Source: Chamaesiphon minutus PCC 6605 (GTDB lineage Bacteria; Cyanobacteriota; Cyanobacteriia; Cyanobacteriales; Chamaesiphonaceae). From it: a stretch of DNA of 64,000 bases. The stretch covers positions 4,476,886-4,540,885 of the forward strand of contig NC_019697.1 in NCBI RefSeq assembly GCF_000317145.1, read 5' to 3'. Under the pieces are notes generated by a model, which saw nothing but the letters and a program-made list of their open reading frames with translations, ran no database searches and was not told the DNA's origin. The position numbers and the translations under genes were made by a program. How positions within the stretch are numbered: position 1 is the first letter of the stretch; each line of letters opens with the position of its first letter. Below are positions 27,458 through 37,289 of this stretch, one piece after another.

Positions 27458-28018
27458 TCACTCTGACGGCTGTCCTAGCGCGGTGACATCTAATAAAAAG
27501 ATCGATGGTCGATCGGCCAACTCCAGGGACATCGCACTGACACAGTGAATATTTCGATACTGTTGATAAATAGCGGGTAAGGGTTGAAATGCCGAGATTT
27601 GAAGCGATTGGATGCTCGGTGGTGAATCGATCGGCAGTCCGATGAGCCGATCTGGTTCGGGCTGAAGAATTAATAAATATCTCACCTCAGCCATCGATGT
27701 AGGTGCTACCACAGTAGCTTTTTTAGGTCGATCGACTGGCAGGATCTGCTGCGCCTTGCCAAATATCTGATGCCCGACATCGATAACTACTAGCTCTCGA
27801 CCTTGATAAGCAATTAAACTCACTCCCGTACCTTGAGGATCGCCATAAAGCCTGTGCCCGAGTCGTTCCCCAGCAGCATCGAGTGTTATCGCTTTGTGAA
27901 CGCGATCGAGCGGGATGGCAAAAGTCTCCCCCTCTAGCTTAAAGGTAATCAAGCGTTGGGTTGCTTCTGTTTGTCGAGCTGCCAATCGCCGCGATCGCAG
28001 CGGAGAATAAATAGCCAT
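27458..28018 (-). CDS. CheW-like domain protein
   Basis: A 186-residue protein formed by one CheW domain: LITFKLEGETFAIPLDRVHKAI, then VSLIAYQGRELVVIDVG and LLILQPEPDRLIGLPID, with the final strand FLLDVTALG. CheW couples chemoreceptors to a CheA kinase; in cyanobacteria such modules steer type IV pilus motility. No receptor, CheA or CheY gene is adjacent, so it may be an auxiliary adaptor. The N terminus has about 20 basic residues before the fold (RSRRLAARQ). An inverted-end element lies directly upstream. Confidence 0.85.
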   Translation of the reverse strand: MAIYSPLRSRRLAARQTEATQRLITFKLEGETFAIPLDRVHKAITLDAAGERLGHRLYGDPQGTGVSLIAYQGRELVVIDVGHQIFGKAQQILPVDRPKKATVVAPTSMAEVRYLLILQPEPDRLIGLPIDSPPSIQSLQISAFQPLPAIYQQYRNIHCVSAMSLELADRPSIFLLDVTALGQPSE

Positions 28019-28039
28019 AAGTGTTCGATATCGATACTA

Positions 28040-28250
28040 CTAGTTAGTGTTCCACTTTTAGTGGGCAAAGTTGCTATTTAGGCTTTAGGCTTTAGGTTTT
28101 AGGTTTTAGGTTTTAGGTTTTAGGTTTTAGGTTTTAGGTTTTAGGTTTTAGGTTTTAGGTTTTAGGTTTTAGGTTTTAGGTGCAACTCCCCGCTCCCCGT
28201 TCCCCGCTCCCCGCCAAAATAGTAACTAGATTTACGCCGTAGACTTCTAG
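28040..28250. repeat. Inverted-end element A3 with heptamer array inside
   Basis: The right end (28211-28250) is a close copy of the right ends of A1 and A2: CCGCCAAAATAGTAACTAG then TTTACGCCGTAGACT. The left end is more divergent but has CTAG at the tip and AGTTGCTATTTAGG (28069-28082) opposite AGTTACTATTTTGG. The octamer CTAGTTAG stands at both borders in direct orientation (28040-28047 and 28247-28254), possibly a target duplication. The interior holds the TTTTAGG array plus CCCCGCTCCCCG tracts. No coding capacity. Confidence 0.5.
28078..28180 (+). repeat. TTTTAGG tandem heptamer array
   Basis: About fifteen consecutive 7-bp units: the first two are CTTTAGG variants, the rest are exact TTTTAGG. 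Such an array is prone to copy-number slippage. It is non-coding and lies upstream of the cheW-like gene. Confidence 0.85.
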
Positions 28251-28322
28251 TTAGAAGGTAAATGGTAGAACGATCGATAAATATATATTTCAGAGAAATA
28301 ATTATATTTTGAGGATTCTAAA

Positions 28323-28406
28323 ATGCCCACATTTCCTATCCGATCGACCCAGCAGGAAGACTTTCAGACACTAGCGGAGATTTCCAACCCTATACGTTCT
28401 AAGTGA
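28323..28406 (+). pseudogene. 27-codon remnant resembling a GNAT acetyltransferase N terminus
   Basis: An ATG with GAGG 8 nt upstream (28311-28314) opens a 27-residue peptide, MPTFPIRSTQQEDFQTLAEI and seven more, which resembles the first strand and helix of GNAT acetyltransferases (IRPAT..DF..LAEI). It stops within the 3' end of the convergent photolyase-like gene. The remaining about 130 residues of such a protein are absent, so I read it as a 5' remnant; chance similarity is possible. Confidence 0.33.
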
Positions 28407-29892
28407 CACTATCTAAACTTCCCAATAATTTTTCCGCAGCTAAGAGGTGCTGTTGTTGCTTAGCTGGAGCCATTTTATCGAAAGTTTTTACCAACATGCC
28501 CAAGCGCGGATTACTCAAAAAGAAATCGCGATGAACATGCATAAATCGCCAAAATAATCCGTCCCAGGTTACTTGCCAATCGCCTTTAGGGTAGTCGCTC
28601 ATCTTCATCAAATAATTGCTGCCACTGATATAAGGTTTGGTACACATCCCACCACCATCGGCAAACTGGCTCATCGCATAGACATTTGGTACCATCACCC
28701 AGTCATAAGCATCGACAAACATCTCCATAAACCAGCGGAATACATCGTCAGGATCGAATTCACATAGCAGCATGAAATTGCCGACTACCATCAGCCGCTC
28801 GATATGGTGACAGTAGCCGCGTTTGAGTGCCTTGTGAATCGTGGCATCTAGCGGTAAAATCCCAGTCGTCCCCTGCCAAAAGCTCTCAGGAACCTTACGA
28901 GTAAAACCCCAATAGTTGCGCGTGCGCTGGAATCGGCCCCGTCGCTCGTAGGTTATCCGCATAAATTCACGCCAGCCGACGATCTGACGCACGAAGCCTT
29001 CAATACTATTAAGCGGTACTTTACCCACCATTGCTAGAGCTGCATCGATTACCTGTTTGGGTGAGAGTAGTCCGGTATTGAGCATGGGTGATAGCACCGA
29101 ATGATGTAAGATCGGCTCTGCCAAAACCAGCGCATCTTCATACACGCCAAATTCAGCAAAGCGCACGGTTAAAAAGTCCGCCAGCCAATCATCCGCTTCG
29201 CTATATGTCGTCGGGTAAAACCCCCGATCGAATGGCTGTTCTACCGAGCCATAGTTGTCACCAAAATGTTTGCGCACGTAGGTTTGCGCTTCGATAACAT
29301 ATTCGTTAGCTACGGGCAAATCGAAATCTGGAGCAGATTTACCCTTGGGAAATTTTTGGCGATTATCGACATCGTAAGTCCATTTTCCACCCAACGGTTT
29401 ATCAAATTTATCGAGTAAAATTTCGTGATGTTTGCGTCTGTTGATATAAAAATCCGTCTGCTTGAAGTGCTTGCGACTGTCGAACCACTTGGTTAGCTCT
29501 TCAGGATCTTCAAAAAAGTTGGGAGATCGAAATTCTTTGACTATAATTCCTTGCTGTTTGGCTCCTCCTCTCAACCGTTGGCGCAGCCAATCATCTACGA
29601 CATCGGCATAGTACAATTCTCTCACGCCCGCACTGGCGATCTTGGGGATAAGTTGCTGGATATCGCACTCCGCATCGGTGGCGGGAATGTAGCGTACCTG
29701 GTAGCCTTGCTGAGTCAGGTAATCGGCATACATCCGCATCGTGGCACGATGTATTAATAACTTTTGCTGGTGAAACCGATATTGATGGAAAAATAACCAC
29801 TCTTCTACCAGATATACGACTCCGCCTGGAACGAGTGCGGGATGCGTGCGAAAGAGTTGATGGGGAAAAACAATGCTAACTAGATTGGACAT
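28399..29892 (-). CDS. Photolyase/cryptochrome-related flavoprotein (FeS-BCP-like group)
   Basis: A 497-residue protein of the deoxyribodipyrimidine photolyase-related family. Seen are the N-terminal Rossmann-like domain (LVSIVFPHQLFRTHPAL) and the C-terminal helical domain with RGYCHHIERLMVVGNF, DAYDWVMVPNVYAMSQFADGG and KPYISGSNYLMKMSDY. In bacterial (6-4) photolyases of the FeS-BCP type, a cysteine-rich insert follows MSDY and binds a 4Fe-4S cluster; here the text runs straight to PKGDWQVTWDGLFWRF without those cysteines. The protein may therefore lack the cluster. ATG at 29892 is chosen because it gives the family N terminus; 25 further residues are open upstream. Confidence 0.85.
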   Translation of the reverse strand: MSNLVSIVFPHQLFRTHPALVPGGVVYLVEEWLFFHQYRFHQQKLLIHRATMRMYADYLTQQGYQVRYIPATDAECDIQQLIPKIASAGVRELYYADVVDDWLRQRLRGGAKQQGIIVKEFRSPNFFEDPEELTKWFDSRKHFKQTDFYINRRKHHEILLDKFDKPLGGKWTYDVDNRQKFPKGKSAPDFDLPVANEYVIEAQTYVRKHFGDNYGSVEQPFDRGFYPTTYSEADDWLADFLTVRFAEFGVYEDALVLAEPILHHSVLSPMLNTGLLSPKQVIDAALAMVGKVPLNSIEGFVRQIVGWREFMRITYERRGRFQRTRNYWGFTRKVPESFWQGTTGILPLDATIHKALKRGYCHHIERLMVVGNFMLLCEFDPDDVFRWFMEMFVDAYDWVMVPNVYAMSQFADGGGMCTKPYISGSNYLMKMSDYPKGDWQVTWDGLFWRFMHVHRDFFLSNPRLGMLVKTFDKMAPAKQQQHLLAAEKLLGSLDSVT

Positions 29893-30195
29893 ATTAAAAG
29901 CACTTTTTCTCACTGTAACAACTGTTTTTAGCCAGTAGCAATCTATCGATCGACTGGCAATCTCCAAGTAGCTGGTCGAACTGCAAATAATAGATCGAAA
30001 CCAATGATAATGGTACGATTGTCTATTGTCGCTCTATGCAGTATCCGTCAATCGGGGCGATCGTCAGCAATCGATCGAATTTATACAATGACTAATTCCG
30101 CTCGTAAACATCATCACCGATGCTGACAATGGGTTAGGAGGATAAGGATGTGCTAATTCAAGTTTTGGCTATTGCTTTTGTTGATTTAAACTATT
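29893..30195. other. 303-nt gap between photolyase-like and kinase genes
   Basis: No gene recognised; it holds the promoter region of the photolyase-like gene and the downstream region of the kinase gene. No strong hairpin seen. Confidence 0.45.
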
Positions 30196-31833
30196 TTATC
30201 TAAGTCCAATTCTCTGAATTGCCCATTCCTGATTTCGATCGTCTTTGACCAAAAAATAACGAATTCTTTGAGGTGAAACTCCTCCCGCTCTCATCACATA
30301 CTCGATCGTGACATCAACCACTGCATCTCGATCTGTTTGTGAAACTAAGTTAGTCTGCTGAATTTCGACATTTGCAACCTGCTTTGCCCACCAGTCCAAA
30401 AAAGAATCATACCCATTGGGATGTACGGATTTATTATTTTGCAGGTCTGTAGGAAGAGCATTCCAGGCACCAGTATAGTTTCTGTTGTTAATTTTAGAGT
30501 AGTAATCTCGAACGGTAGCTCTTGGATCTCGATCGGTATTGTCAATGGTATTTTTGCTAGTGGACGCATTGCTACGCTCAATATTTTCAGTAGTATTTTC
30601 TCTACTAGCTACATTACTACGATCGGTATTTTCAGTAATATTTTCTCTAATAGCTATATTATTACGCTCAATATTTTCAGTAGTATTTTCTCTACTAGAT
30701 GCCGTTCTACGATCATTTGTAGAATTAGAAGTGCTTGTAATCTTAGGAGTGCTATTTATTACTGGATTGTTATTAGCGACAGTTTGCTGGCTATTATTTT
30801 TGTTCTCACTAGACTCATTTCGACTAGAATTATGACCTAGCACTAAAAAGCCGCCGATTAATCCACCACCCACGATCGCAGCAGTCAGTGCTATTATTAA
30901 CGGTCTAGCTTGGCTATTCCCATTAGTAGTAGTTGTCGCTATTGGAACGTATACCGTTTTTTCACGATCGTCTGCAATTGGAATAGGAGATACAACGGGT
31001 GGTTGCGGAAATGGTGATGAGGAAATACTTAAGTCCTCTAACATTTGCCGCGCATTCTGATATCGATCGCGTGATAAAGGCTGAATCGATTTAGTTAGTA
31101 TCTCTACCAACTGCGGTGATATATTCGGAGCTAATGACTGCCAATTTAGATTTCCACGATCGGGATCGGTTTCAATTTCTGTGGGCATCTTACCAGTTAG
31201 GAGGTAGAGAGCTGTTAAACCTAATGCGTAAATATCGCTAGCAAACATCGGACGACCAGACATTTGTTCGAGCGGCATAAACCCTGGTGTCCCAATCAAG
31301 ATCGACTGAGCAGTATCCCCTGATGCTGTTATCGTCGTACTCATTATCTCCTTGACCGCACCAAAGTCGATGAGAATCGGCTTATTATCGCGATGGCGCA
31401 GCATGATATTATCAGGCTTAATGTCCCGGTGAACTATTCCCCGATCGTGGACATAGCAAAGTGTGGGCAGAATATCGGTGAGTAATTGTCTAACTTGAAT
31501 TTCAGTAAATAGTCCCCGCGTTTGTACTCGCTCATTTAAGGTTTGACCATCTACATACTCTTGGATGAGATAAAACTCTCCCCGTTCGACAAAATAAGCA
31601 TAAAGACTGGGAACTTTGCCGTTACTGTCCTTGCCCAAATGCTCTAAAGTAATTGCTTCTTGCTTAAATCGATCTTTGATTAGCTGCTGTACTTTCGGAT
31701 CTGCTGATGTCGGCGTTAACTGTTTGACCACACAATAAGGCTGGGAAGGCATCAATGTATTTGTTGCTAAATACGTAGTACCAAAACCACCTTCACCTAG
31801 TTTCCTGATAATTGGGTATAAACTTAACGACAT
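30196..31833 (-). CDS. Membrane serine/threonine protein kinase with repeat linker and C-terminal extracytoplasmic domain
   Basis: A 545-residue Hanks-type kinase. Residues about 10-275 form the kinase domain: glycine loop GEGGFGTTY, catalytic HRDIKPDN, DFG in LIDFGAVK, and the GTPGFMPLEQ activation-segment end. A membrane helix (about 318-340, IIALTAAIVGGGLIGGFLVLG) follows. Then comes a linker with four 15-residue repeats of the type SRENTTENIERSN, and a C-terminal domain of about 110 residues (ATVRDYYSKINNRNYTGAWNAL...) that looks like an NTF2-like fold and should lie outside the cytoplasm. The kinase probably senses an external signal; targets are unknown. Unlike many cyanobacterial relatives, it has no N-terminal zinc ribbon. 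Confidence 0.9.
   Translation of the reverse strand: MSLSLYPIIRKLGEGGFGTTYLATNTLMPSQPYCVVKQLTPTSADPKVQQLIKDRFKQEAITLEHLGKDSNGKVPSLYAYFVERGEFYLIQEYVDGQTLNERVQTRGLFTEIQVRQLLTDILPTLCYVHDRGIVHRDIKPDNIMLRHRDNKPILIDFGAVKEIMSTTITASGDTAQSILIGTPGFMPLEQMSGRPMFASDIYALGLTALYLLTGKMPTEIETDPDRGNLNWQSLAPNISPQLVEILTKSIQPLSRDRYQNARQMLEDLSISSSPFPQPPVVSPIPIADDREKTVYVPIATTTTNGNSQARPLIIALTAAIVGGGLIGGFLVLGHNSSRNESSENKNNSQQTVANNNPVINSTPKITSTSNSTNDRRTASSRENTTENIERNNIAIRENITENTDRSNVASRENTTENIERSNASTSKNTIDNTDRDPRATVRDYYSKINNRNYTGAWNALPTDLQNNKSVHPNGYDSFLDWWAKQVANVEIQQTNLVSQTDRDAVVDVTIEYVMRAGGVSPQRIRYFLVKDDRNQEWAIQRIGLR
30530..30709. repeat. Four 45-bp tandem repeats inside the kinase gene
   Basis: Copies begin at 30530, 30575, 30620 and 30665, each encoding 15 residues of the linker. 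The length keeps the frame, so changes in copy number would only shorten or lengthen the linker. Confidence 0.85.
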
Positions 31834-31954
31834 AAGTTAGTAGGATTCAGCCATTTGTCAGATCGTATCACTACCTTGCAACTCTCTAAATTTGCACGAT
31901 TGAGTCTACTAATCGCGTATTTGTAGGCTGATTTCACTTTCATACCGATCGAGT

Positions 31955-32596
31955 CTACGCCAATGCATCTTTAAGGGCGGTTCTTGCTGCCAAATGATTG
32001 CGGGTAGATGTTAAAATCTCCACCTCACGCTCTAAACGAGTAGTGGTGTCTTGCATTTCCAGTAAAGCTTGTTGCTCGGCAGCAACACCATACAGGTGGC
32101 TGGCTACCCAATACGAAAGTTCGATCGGTAGTTCGGGGAGATTATCTGGCAACTCGACTGGTTGTTCGGTGAGCTTGCCAGACAGATGCACGACATCGCG
32201 CAACAGCCGCTCGACATCGGTCGATAAGGGGCGTAAATCTGCTTCGGTGGGACGATCTTCAATCCACTCGACCAACCCTACTCGATAGGGCTTCTCGCGC
32301 ACGTATTCGAGCACTCTAAAGCGTTGCTGTCCCATGGTCAAAACTTTCATCCGATCGTCTGGCAATTGCTGAAAGTGAACGATCTCCGCACAACAACCGA
32401 TATCGGCTGGTTGTCCTCTAACGGGGTCCCACATTAGTACTCCAAATCGTCTGTCGCTATTCATGATTGTATTCATCATGATCCGGTAGCGAAATTCAAA
32501 AATATGCAGTGGTAACGGGCGACCCGGAAATAGCACCAGTTCGGGGAGCGGGAATAAGGGAAGTTCTCTCACAGCGATTGAAGAAGAAGGTGCCAT
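31955..32596 (-). CDS. LON substrate-binding (N-terminal) domain protein
   Basis: A 213-residue stand-alone homologue of the N-terminal domain of Lon protease, without the AAA or peptidase parts. The signature is ELPLFPLPELVLFPGRPLPLHIFEFRYR, followed by FGVLMWDP and ADIGCCAEIVHFQQLPDDR. Such proteins occur throughout cyanobacteria; the role is unknown, presumably peptide or protein binding. It lies downstream of the str operon on the same strand but behind a terminator, so it is probably transcribed on its own. Confidence 0.9.
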   Translation of the reverse strand: MAPSSSIAVRELPLFPLPELVLFPGRPLPLHIFEFRYRIMMNTIMNSDRRFGVLMWDPVRGQPADIGCCAEIVHFQQLPDDRMKVLTMGQQRFRVLEYVREKPYRVGLVEWIEDRPTEADLRPLSTDVERLLRDVVHLSGKLTEQPVELPDNLPELPIELSYWVASHLYGVAAEQQALLEMQDTTTRLEREVEILTSTRNHLAARTALKDALA

Positions 32597-32764
32597 TTGC
32601 GGATTCGATCGAAAGCATAGGGTATATGTATAAGGTTAACGGATCTAGCCTCATAAGTGCTAGGTATTTATCCTTTAACTTATATTTGCTTGGGTCTTTT
32701 AGCGATTGCCTCAGCGACATCGGGATCGCCATCGCCGCCGGATATTTGGATTCTCTGTGTAATT

Positions 32765-32790
32765 AAAAAGCCCTCAAGTGAGGACTTTTT
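32765..32790 (-). terminator. Terminator of the str operon
   Basis: On the minus strand AAAAAGTCCTC-ACTT-GAGGGCTTTTT forms an 11-bp stem (one G-U pair) ending in a T-run, 12 nt after the rpsJ stop. Confidence 0.85.
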
Positions 32791-32802
32791 CGGCATTCGG
32801 AT

Positions 32803-33120
32803 CTATAGTTTCACTTCGATATCTACACCTGCTGGTAAATCTAGTTTCATTAAGGCATCGATCGTCTTAGCAGAAGGATCTTTGATATCGATGATGCGGC
32901 GATGGGTGCGAGTTTCAAAGTGTTCGCGCGAATCTTTGTCAACGTGAGGCGATCGCAAGACACAATAGATCCGACGGCGAGTTGGCAATGGGATCGGGCC
33001 GATGGCAGTTGCGCCAGTTCTGTTGGCTGTTTCAACGATTTTATCACATGAGGTATCCAGGAGGCGGCGATCGAATGCTTTCAAACGGATCCGGATTTTT
33101 TGCTGAGTGATAGTGGCCAT
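32803..33120 (-). CDS. rpsJ: 30S ribosomal protein S10
   Basis: A 105-residue S10: [42 protein letters not shown] (family order) and the final [13 protein letters not shown]. It is the last gene of the cyanobacterial str operon, where it follows tuf instead of heading the S10 operon as in E. coli. The protein binds 16S rRNA in the head of the small subunit and also acts as NusE in antitermination. Confidence 0.98.
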   Translation of the reverse strand: MATITQQKIRIRLKAFDRRLLDTSCDKIVETANRTGATAIGPIPLPTRRRIYCVLRSPHVDKDSREHFETRTHRRIIDIKDPSAKTIDALMKLDLPAGVDIEVKL

Positions 33121-33233
33121 AGTTTTAGGTTTTAGTTGTCAAGGTACAGATTTAGATGATGAAAATAATTCATCAGACACAAAGATAGAGATACACACGA
33201 GGTATATCTCTATCTATACTTTAGGTAGTTAAC

Positions 33234-34463
33234 CTATTTGATGATTTTGGCTACAACACCAGCTCCGATCGTCCGACCGCCTTCACGAATTGCAAAGCGC
33301 ATTCCTTGTTCGATCGCGACTGGGTTGATCAGTTCTACAGTCATTTTGACCCGATCTCCAGGCATAACCATCTCAGCAGCACTACCATCATCGGCAGTAA
33401 AGGCTTTGATGTTTCCAGTTACGTCGGTAGTCCGCACGTAGAACTGAGGACGATAACCAGGGAAGAATGGAGTCTTCCGACCGCCTTCTTTGTCGGTGAG
33501 TACGTATACTTCACCTTCAAATTCGGTGTGGGGTTTGATACTACCTGGTTTGGCAATTACCATGCCGCGCTCGATATCTACTTTCTGGATACCGCGCATC
33601 AGTACGCCGACGTTATCACCAGCTAGACCTTCTTCAAGGGATTTTTGGAACATTTCTACACCAGTGATCGTGGTGCTGCGGGTATCTTTGATCCCAACGA
33701 TTTCCACGTTTTCACCGACTTTGACTTTTCCGCGTTCGATCCGTCCGGTTGCCACCGTACCACGACCAGTAATCGAGAATACGTCTTCAACTGCCATCAA
33801 GAAGGGTTTGTCGATTTCCCGTTCTGGAGTGGGGATGTAGTCATCTACTGCGGCCATCAGGTCGTAGATTTTGTCTACCCATTCGTTTTCGCCTTGAATG
33901 GTTTTGGGATTGGCGATCATTTGTTCTACAGCTTTAACTGCGGAACCAGAAACCACGGGAATATTATCGCCGTCAAAGTCGTAGGAAGATAGTAACTCGC
34001 GAATTTCTAATTCTACGAGTTCGAGTAGCTCATCGTCATCGACTAAGTCGGTTTTGTTCATGAACACGACTAGACGAGGTACGCCTACTTGTTTGGCCAA
34101 AAGGATGTGCTCTCTGGTCTGAGGCATGGGGCCATCGGCTGCTGATACAACGAGAATACCGCCGTCCATTTGCGCCGCACCCGTGATCATGTTTTTCACA
34201 TAGTCAGCGTGACCGGGACAGTCTACGTGTGCATAGTGACGAGTAACGGTCTCGTATTCTACGTGAGCGGTATTGATGGTGATCCCACGCGCTTTTTCTT
34301 CAGGAGCAGCATCGATTTCGTCGTACTTCCGAGCTTTAGCACTACCAATTGCCGCGAGCGACATGGTGATTGCTGCGGTAAGTGTAGTTTTACCGTGGTC
34401 TACGTGACCGACAGTACCGATGTTTACGTGGGGCTTATTTCTTTCAAACTTAGCGCGTGCCAT
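33234..34463 (-). CDS. tuf: Elongation factor Tu
   Basis: The GTPase that brings aminoacyl-tRNA to the ribosome; 409 residues, the usual cyanobacterial length. Nucleotide-binding motifs are [16 protein letters not shown] and NKTDLVDD; the switch I segment [18 protein letters not shown] is intact. A hairpin (34516-34549) lies in the 149-nt gap from fusA and may modulate relative expression. Codon use is biased as expected for a highly expressed gene. Confidence 0.99.
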   Translation of the reverse strand: MARAKFERNKPHVNIGTVGHVDHGKTTLTAAITMSLAAIGSAKARKYDEIDAAPEEKARGITINTAHVEYETVTRHYAHVDCPGHADYVKNMITGAAQMDGGILVVSAADGPMPQTREHILLAKQVGVPRLVVFMNKTDLVDDDELLELVELEIRELLSSYDFDGDNIPVVSGSAVKAVEQMIANPKTIQGENEWVDKIYDLMAAVDDYIPTPEREIDKPFLMAVEDVFSITGRGTVATGRIERGKVKVGENVEIVGIKDTRSTTITGVEMFQKSLEEGLAGDNVGVLMRGIQKVDIERGMVIAKPGSIKPHTEFEGEVYVLTDKEGGRKTPFFPGYRPQFYVRTTDVTGNIKAFTADDGSAAEMVMPGDRVKMTVELINPVAIEQGMRFAIREGGRTIGAGVVAKIIK

Positions 34464-34515
34464 GGATAATTTCCTTAATTCCTCTTTAGATTTTAACTAG
34501 ATCGTCGCTGAGTGT

Positions 34516-34549
34516 TAGTTGAGGGTTATTTACCAACAACCCTCAACTA
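34516..34549 (-). promoter_or_regulatory. Hairpin in the fusA-tuf gap
   Basis: Perfect 12-bp stem TAGTTGAGGGTT / AACCCTCAACTA with a 10-nt loop, no T-run. It may be an mRNA processing or stability element between the two genes. Confidence 0.45.
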
Positions 34550-34612
34550 CACTACCACCACTAGTTGCGTGGCGACGAGTCTCTGATTAGAGACTTGTCA
34601 GCAACAGACCGA

Positions 34613-36691
34613 TTACTTCCCTTTATTCTTGGTCACGATCGCTTCTGCGACGTTCCGGGGCACTTCATCGTAATGGCTGAATTCCATCGAGAAGATCCCG
34701 CGACCTTGGGTGTTGGAGCGGATGTTGGTTGCATAACCAAACATTTCCCCTAAGGGAACTTTAGCTGCAACTTTGGCGAGATTCGCCGCCGCTTCTTGCC
34801 CTTCGATTTGACCTCGGCGGGAGTTGAGATCGCCGATGACGTTACCCAAGAAGTTGTCGGGGACTTCAACTTCAACCTTCATTACTGGTTCTAGCAATGT
34901 TGGCTGAGCTTTCATGACGCCTTCTTTTGTCGCGATCGAAGCCGCAATCTTAAAGGCCATTTCATTGGAGTCAACTTCATGGTAAGAACCATCGACGAGG
35001 GTGACTTTGAGGTCGATCACTGGATACCCAGCCAGAATCCCAGACTCGCAGGTTTCTTTGACACCTTGCTCGATCGGGTTGATGTACTGTTTGGGTACCG
35101 AACCACCGACGATTTTGGAGACGAATTCCAAACCAGTACCGGGTTCTCCAGGGGTAATCTCGACGACGACGTGACCGTAGTTACCACTACCACCACTTTG
35201 TTTGATGTACTTACCTTCTTGCTTGACACTCTTACGAATGGTTTCGCGATAAGCCACCTGTGGCGCACCGATGTTTGCTTCGACGCCAAATTCGCGGAGC
35301 ATCCGATCGACCAGAATTTCGAGGTGAAGTTCGCCCATACCCGCAATTACGGTCTGGTTGGTCTCAGGATCGGTGTGGACGCGGAAGGTCGGATCTTCCT
35401 GGGACAGGGAAATTAGAGCTTTGGAGAGCTTTTCCATGTCTTGTTTGGTCTTGGGCTCGACCGCCAGCGAGATCACTGGTTCGGGGATGAATAACGACTC
35501 CAGAATGACTGGGTTTTCTTCATCGCACAAAGTATCACCTGTAAAGGTGTCTTTGAGTCCGAGGACGGCACCTAAGTCACCTGCACGCAATTCGTCTACT
35601 TCTTGGCGATCGTCTGCTTTGAGAATAATCAAGCGGGAGATCCGTTCTTTCTTACCCTTGGTGGGGTTCAAGACGTAGGTTCCAGTTTTGACTACTCCAG
35701 AGTAGACGCGAATAAAGGTCAACCGACCGTATTTATCCGCCATGATCTTGAATGCCAGTGCGGCGAATGGTGCGTCATCGCTAGCCGGACGTTGGACTTC
35801 GACCGTTTCATCATCGACTGATTTACCTTTAATCGCCGGAACTTCCGTCGGACAAGGTAGATAATCGATCACTGCATCTAGCAAGGCTTGAACGCCTTTG
35901 TTCTTAAACGCAGAGCCACAGAACATGGGGACGATCGTACCGTCGATGGTGCCTTTACGAACGGCAGCGACGATCTCAGCTTGGCTGATTTCTTCGCCTT
36001 CGAGATATTTCTCTGTTAGTTCGTCAGATGTATCGGCGACAGATTCGAGCAGTTTAGTCCGAAACTCGTCGGCTTTGGCTTGTAAATCTGCGGGAATATC
36101 GCGTTCTTCGATGTCTTTACCCATGTCATCCATGGCGTAAAATGCGCGCATGGTTACTAGGTCGATGACGCCTGCAAACTCACCTTCAGCACCGATTGGA
36201 ATCTGCATGGGTACTGCATTACAGCGCATTCGATCGACGATCTGATCGTACACTTTGAAGAAATTCGCACCAGTCCGATCCATCTTATTCACAAAGACGA
36301 TCCGAGGTACTTTATAGCGATCGGCTTGTCGCCATACCGTCTCCGACTGAGGCTGAACGCCGCCAACGGAACAAAATACAGCGATTACCCCATCTAGTAC
36401 CCGCATCGAACGCTCGACTTCGATCGTAAAATCTACGTGTCCTGGCGTATCGATAATATTGATCTTGTGATCTTTCCAAGTCGTACTGATTGCGGCTGCG
36501 GTAATCGTGATGCCACGCTCTTGCTCTTGCACCATCCAGTCGGTGGTGGCAGTTCCTTCGTGAACTTCGCCGATCTTATGGACAACCCCAGAATAATATA
36601 GAATTCTCTCGGTCGTGGTTGTCTTGCCCGCATCAATGTGGGCTGCAATCCCGATGTTGCGTACTTTCTCAAACGGGACGGTACGTGGCAC
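34613..36691 (-). CDS. fusA: Elongation factor G
   Basis: The translocation GTPase, 692 residues. Motifs: [31 protein letters not shown], then the domain II-V features, for example GMGELHLEI in domain III, RETIRKS, the Gly-rich [10 protein letters not shown] loop of domain IV and the C-terminal [16 protein letters not shown] in domain V. Length and position in the str operon identify it as the main EF-G. Spacing to rpsG is 127 nt. Confidence 0.99.
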   Translation of the reverse strand: MPRTVPFEKVRNIGIAAHIDAGKTTTTERILYYSGVVHKIGEVHEGTATTDWMVQEQERGITITAAAISTTWKDHKINIIDTPGHVDFTIEVERSMRVLDGVIAVFCSVGGVQPQSETVWRQADRYKVPRIVFVNKMDRTGANFFKVYDQIVDRMRCNAVPMQIPIGAEGEFAGVIDLVTMRAFYAMDDMGKDIEERDIPADLQAKADEFRTKLLESVADTSDELTEKYLEGEEISQAEIVAAVRKGTIDGTIVPMFCGSAFKNKGVQALLDAVIDYLPCPTEVPAIKGKSVDDETVEVQRPASDDAPFAALAFKIMADKYGRLTFIRVYSGVVKTGTYVLNPTKGKKERISRLIILKADDRQEVDELRAGDLGAVLGLKDTFTGDTLCDEENPVILESLFIPEPVISLAVEPKTKQDMEKLSKALISLSQEDPTFRVHTDPETNQTVIAGMGELHLEILVDRMLREFGVEANIGAPQVAYRETIRKSVKQEGKYIKQSGGSGNYGHVVVEITPGEPGTGLEFVSKIVGGSVPKQYINPIEQGVKETCESGILAGYPVIDLKVTLVDGSYHEVDSNEMAFKIAASIATKEGVMKAQPTLLEPVMKVEVEVPDNFLGNVIGDLNSRRGQIEGQEAAANLAKVAAKVPLGEMFGYATNIRSNTQGRGIFSMEFSHYDEVPRNVAEAIVTKNKGK

Positions 36692-36818
36692 AATAACCTC
36701 CTTACTTGTCGGCTGCCGATGATAAATTTTGGTTAATCTTTACTAAGATTGTATACTTTTTTGGGGACGGTCGGGTACATCCACAACCCCCAAATGGAAT
36801 AAAAGAGTGCTGAGAACT

Positions 36819-37289
36819 CTAGTAACGGTAGTGAGCGAAAGCTTTGTTAGCTTCAGCCATCCGGTGAGTTTCTTCACGCTTGCGAATCGCACTACCTGTC
36901 TCGTTGGCTGCATCCATTAGCTCGTTAGCTAGTTTTGCTGCCATCGATTTGCCAGCACGAGAACGAGAGTAGTTGATCAGCCAGCGCATTGCTAGAGCAG
37001 TACCGCGCTCGGCTTTAACTTCCATCGGTACTTGATAGGTAGCACCACCGACTCGGCGACCTTTGACTTCCACGAGGGGAGTTGCATTTTTAACTGCTTT
37101 TTCAAAGGTTTCGAGCGGGTCGTTACCCGTGCGCTCTTCAATAGTTTTCATCGCATCGTAAATAATCCGATAAGCTACTGATTTTTTACCGCTATACATA
37201 ATGCGGCGCACCATCATGTTCACCAGCCGACTATTATAGACAGCATCTGGGGGAACTTGGCGTTTGACGACTTTGGTTCGACGTGACAT
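36819..37289 (-). CDS. rpsG: 30S ribosomal protein S7
   Basis: A 156-residue S7 with [30 protein letters not shown] (approximate family motif), [12 protein letters not shown] and [14 protein letters not shown]7 organises the 16S rRNA 3' major domain and is the autoregulator of this operon in E. coli. The gene begins 431 nt after rpsL, an unusually wide gap. Confidence 0.98.
   Translation of the reverse strand: MSRRTKVVKRQVPPDAVYNSRLVNMMVRRIMYSGKKSVAYRIIYDAMKTIEERTGNDPLETFEKAVKNATPLVEVKGRRVGGATYQVPMEVKAERGTALAMRWLINYSRSRAGKSMAAKLANELMDAANETGSAIRKREETHRMAEANKAFAHYRY

Noticed and set aside
28078-28180. CRISPR-like array
   Set aside because: Units are 7 bp without spacers; a simple tandem repeat, not CRISPR. 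No cas genes in the window.
34979-35490. Plus-strand frames across fusA
   Set aside because: Antisense shadows of the strongly biased EF-G codons.
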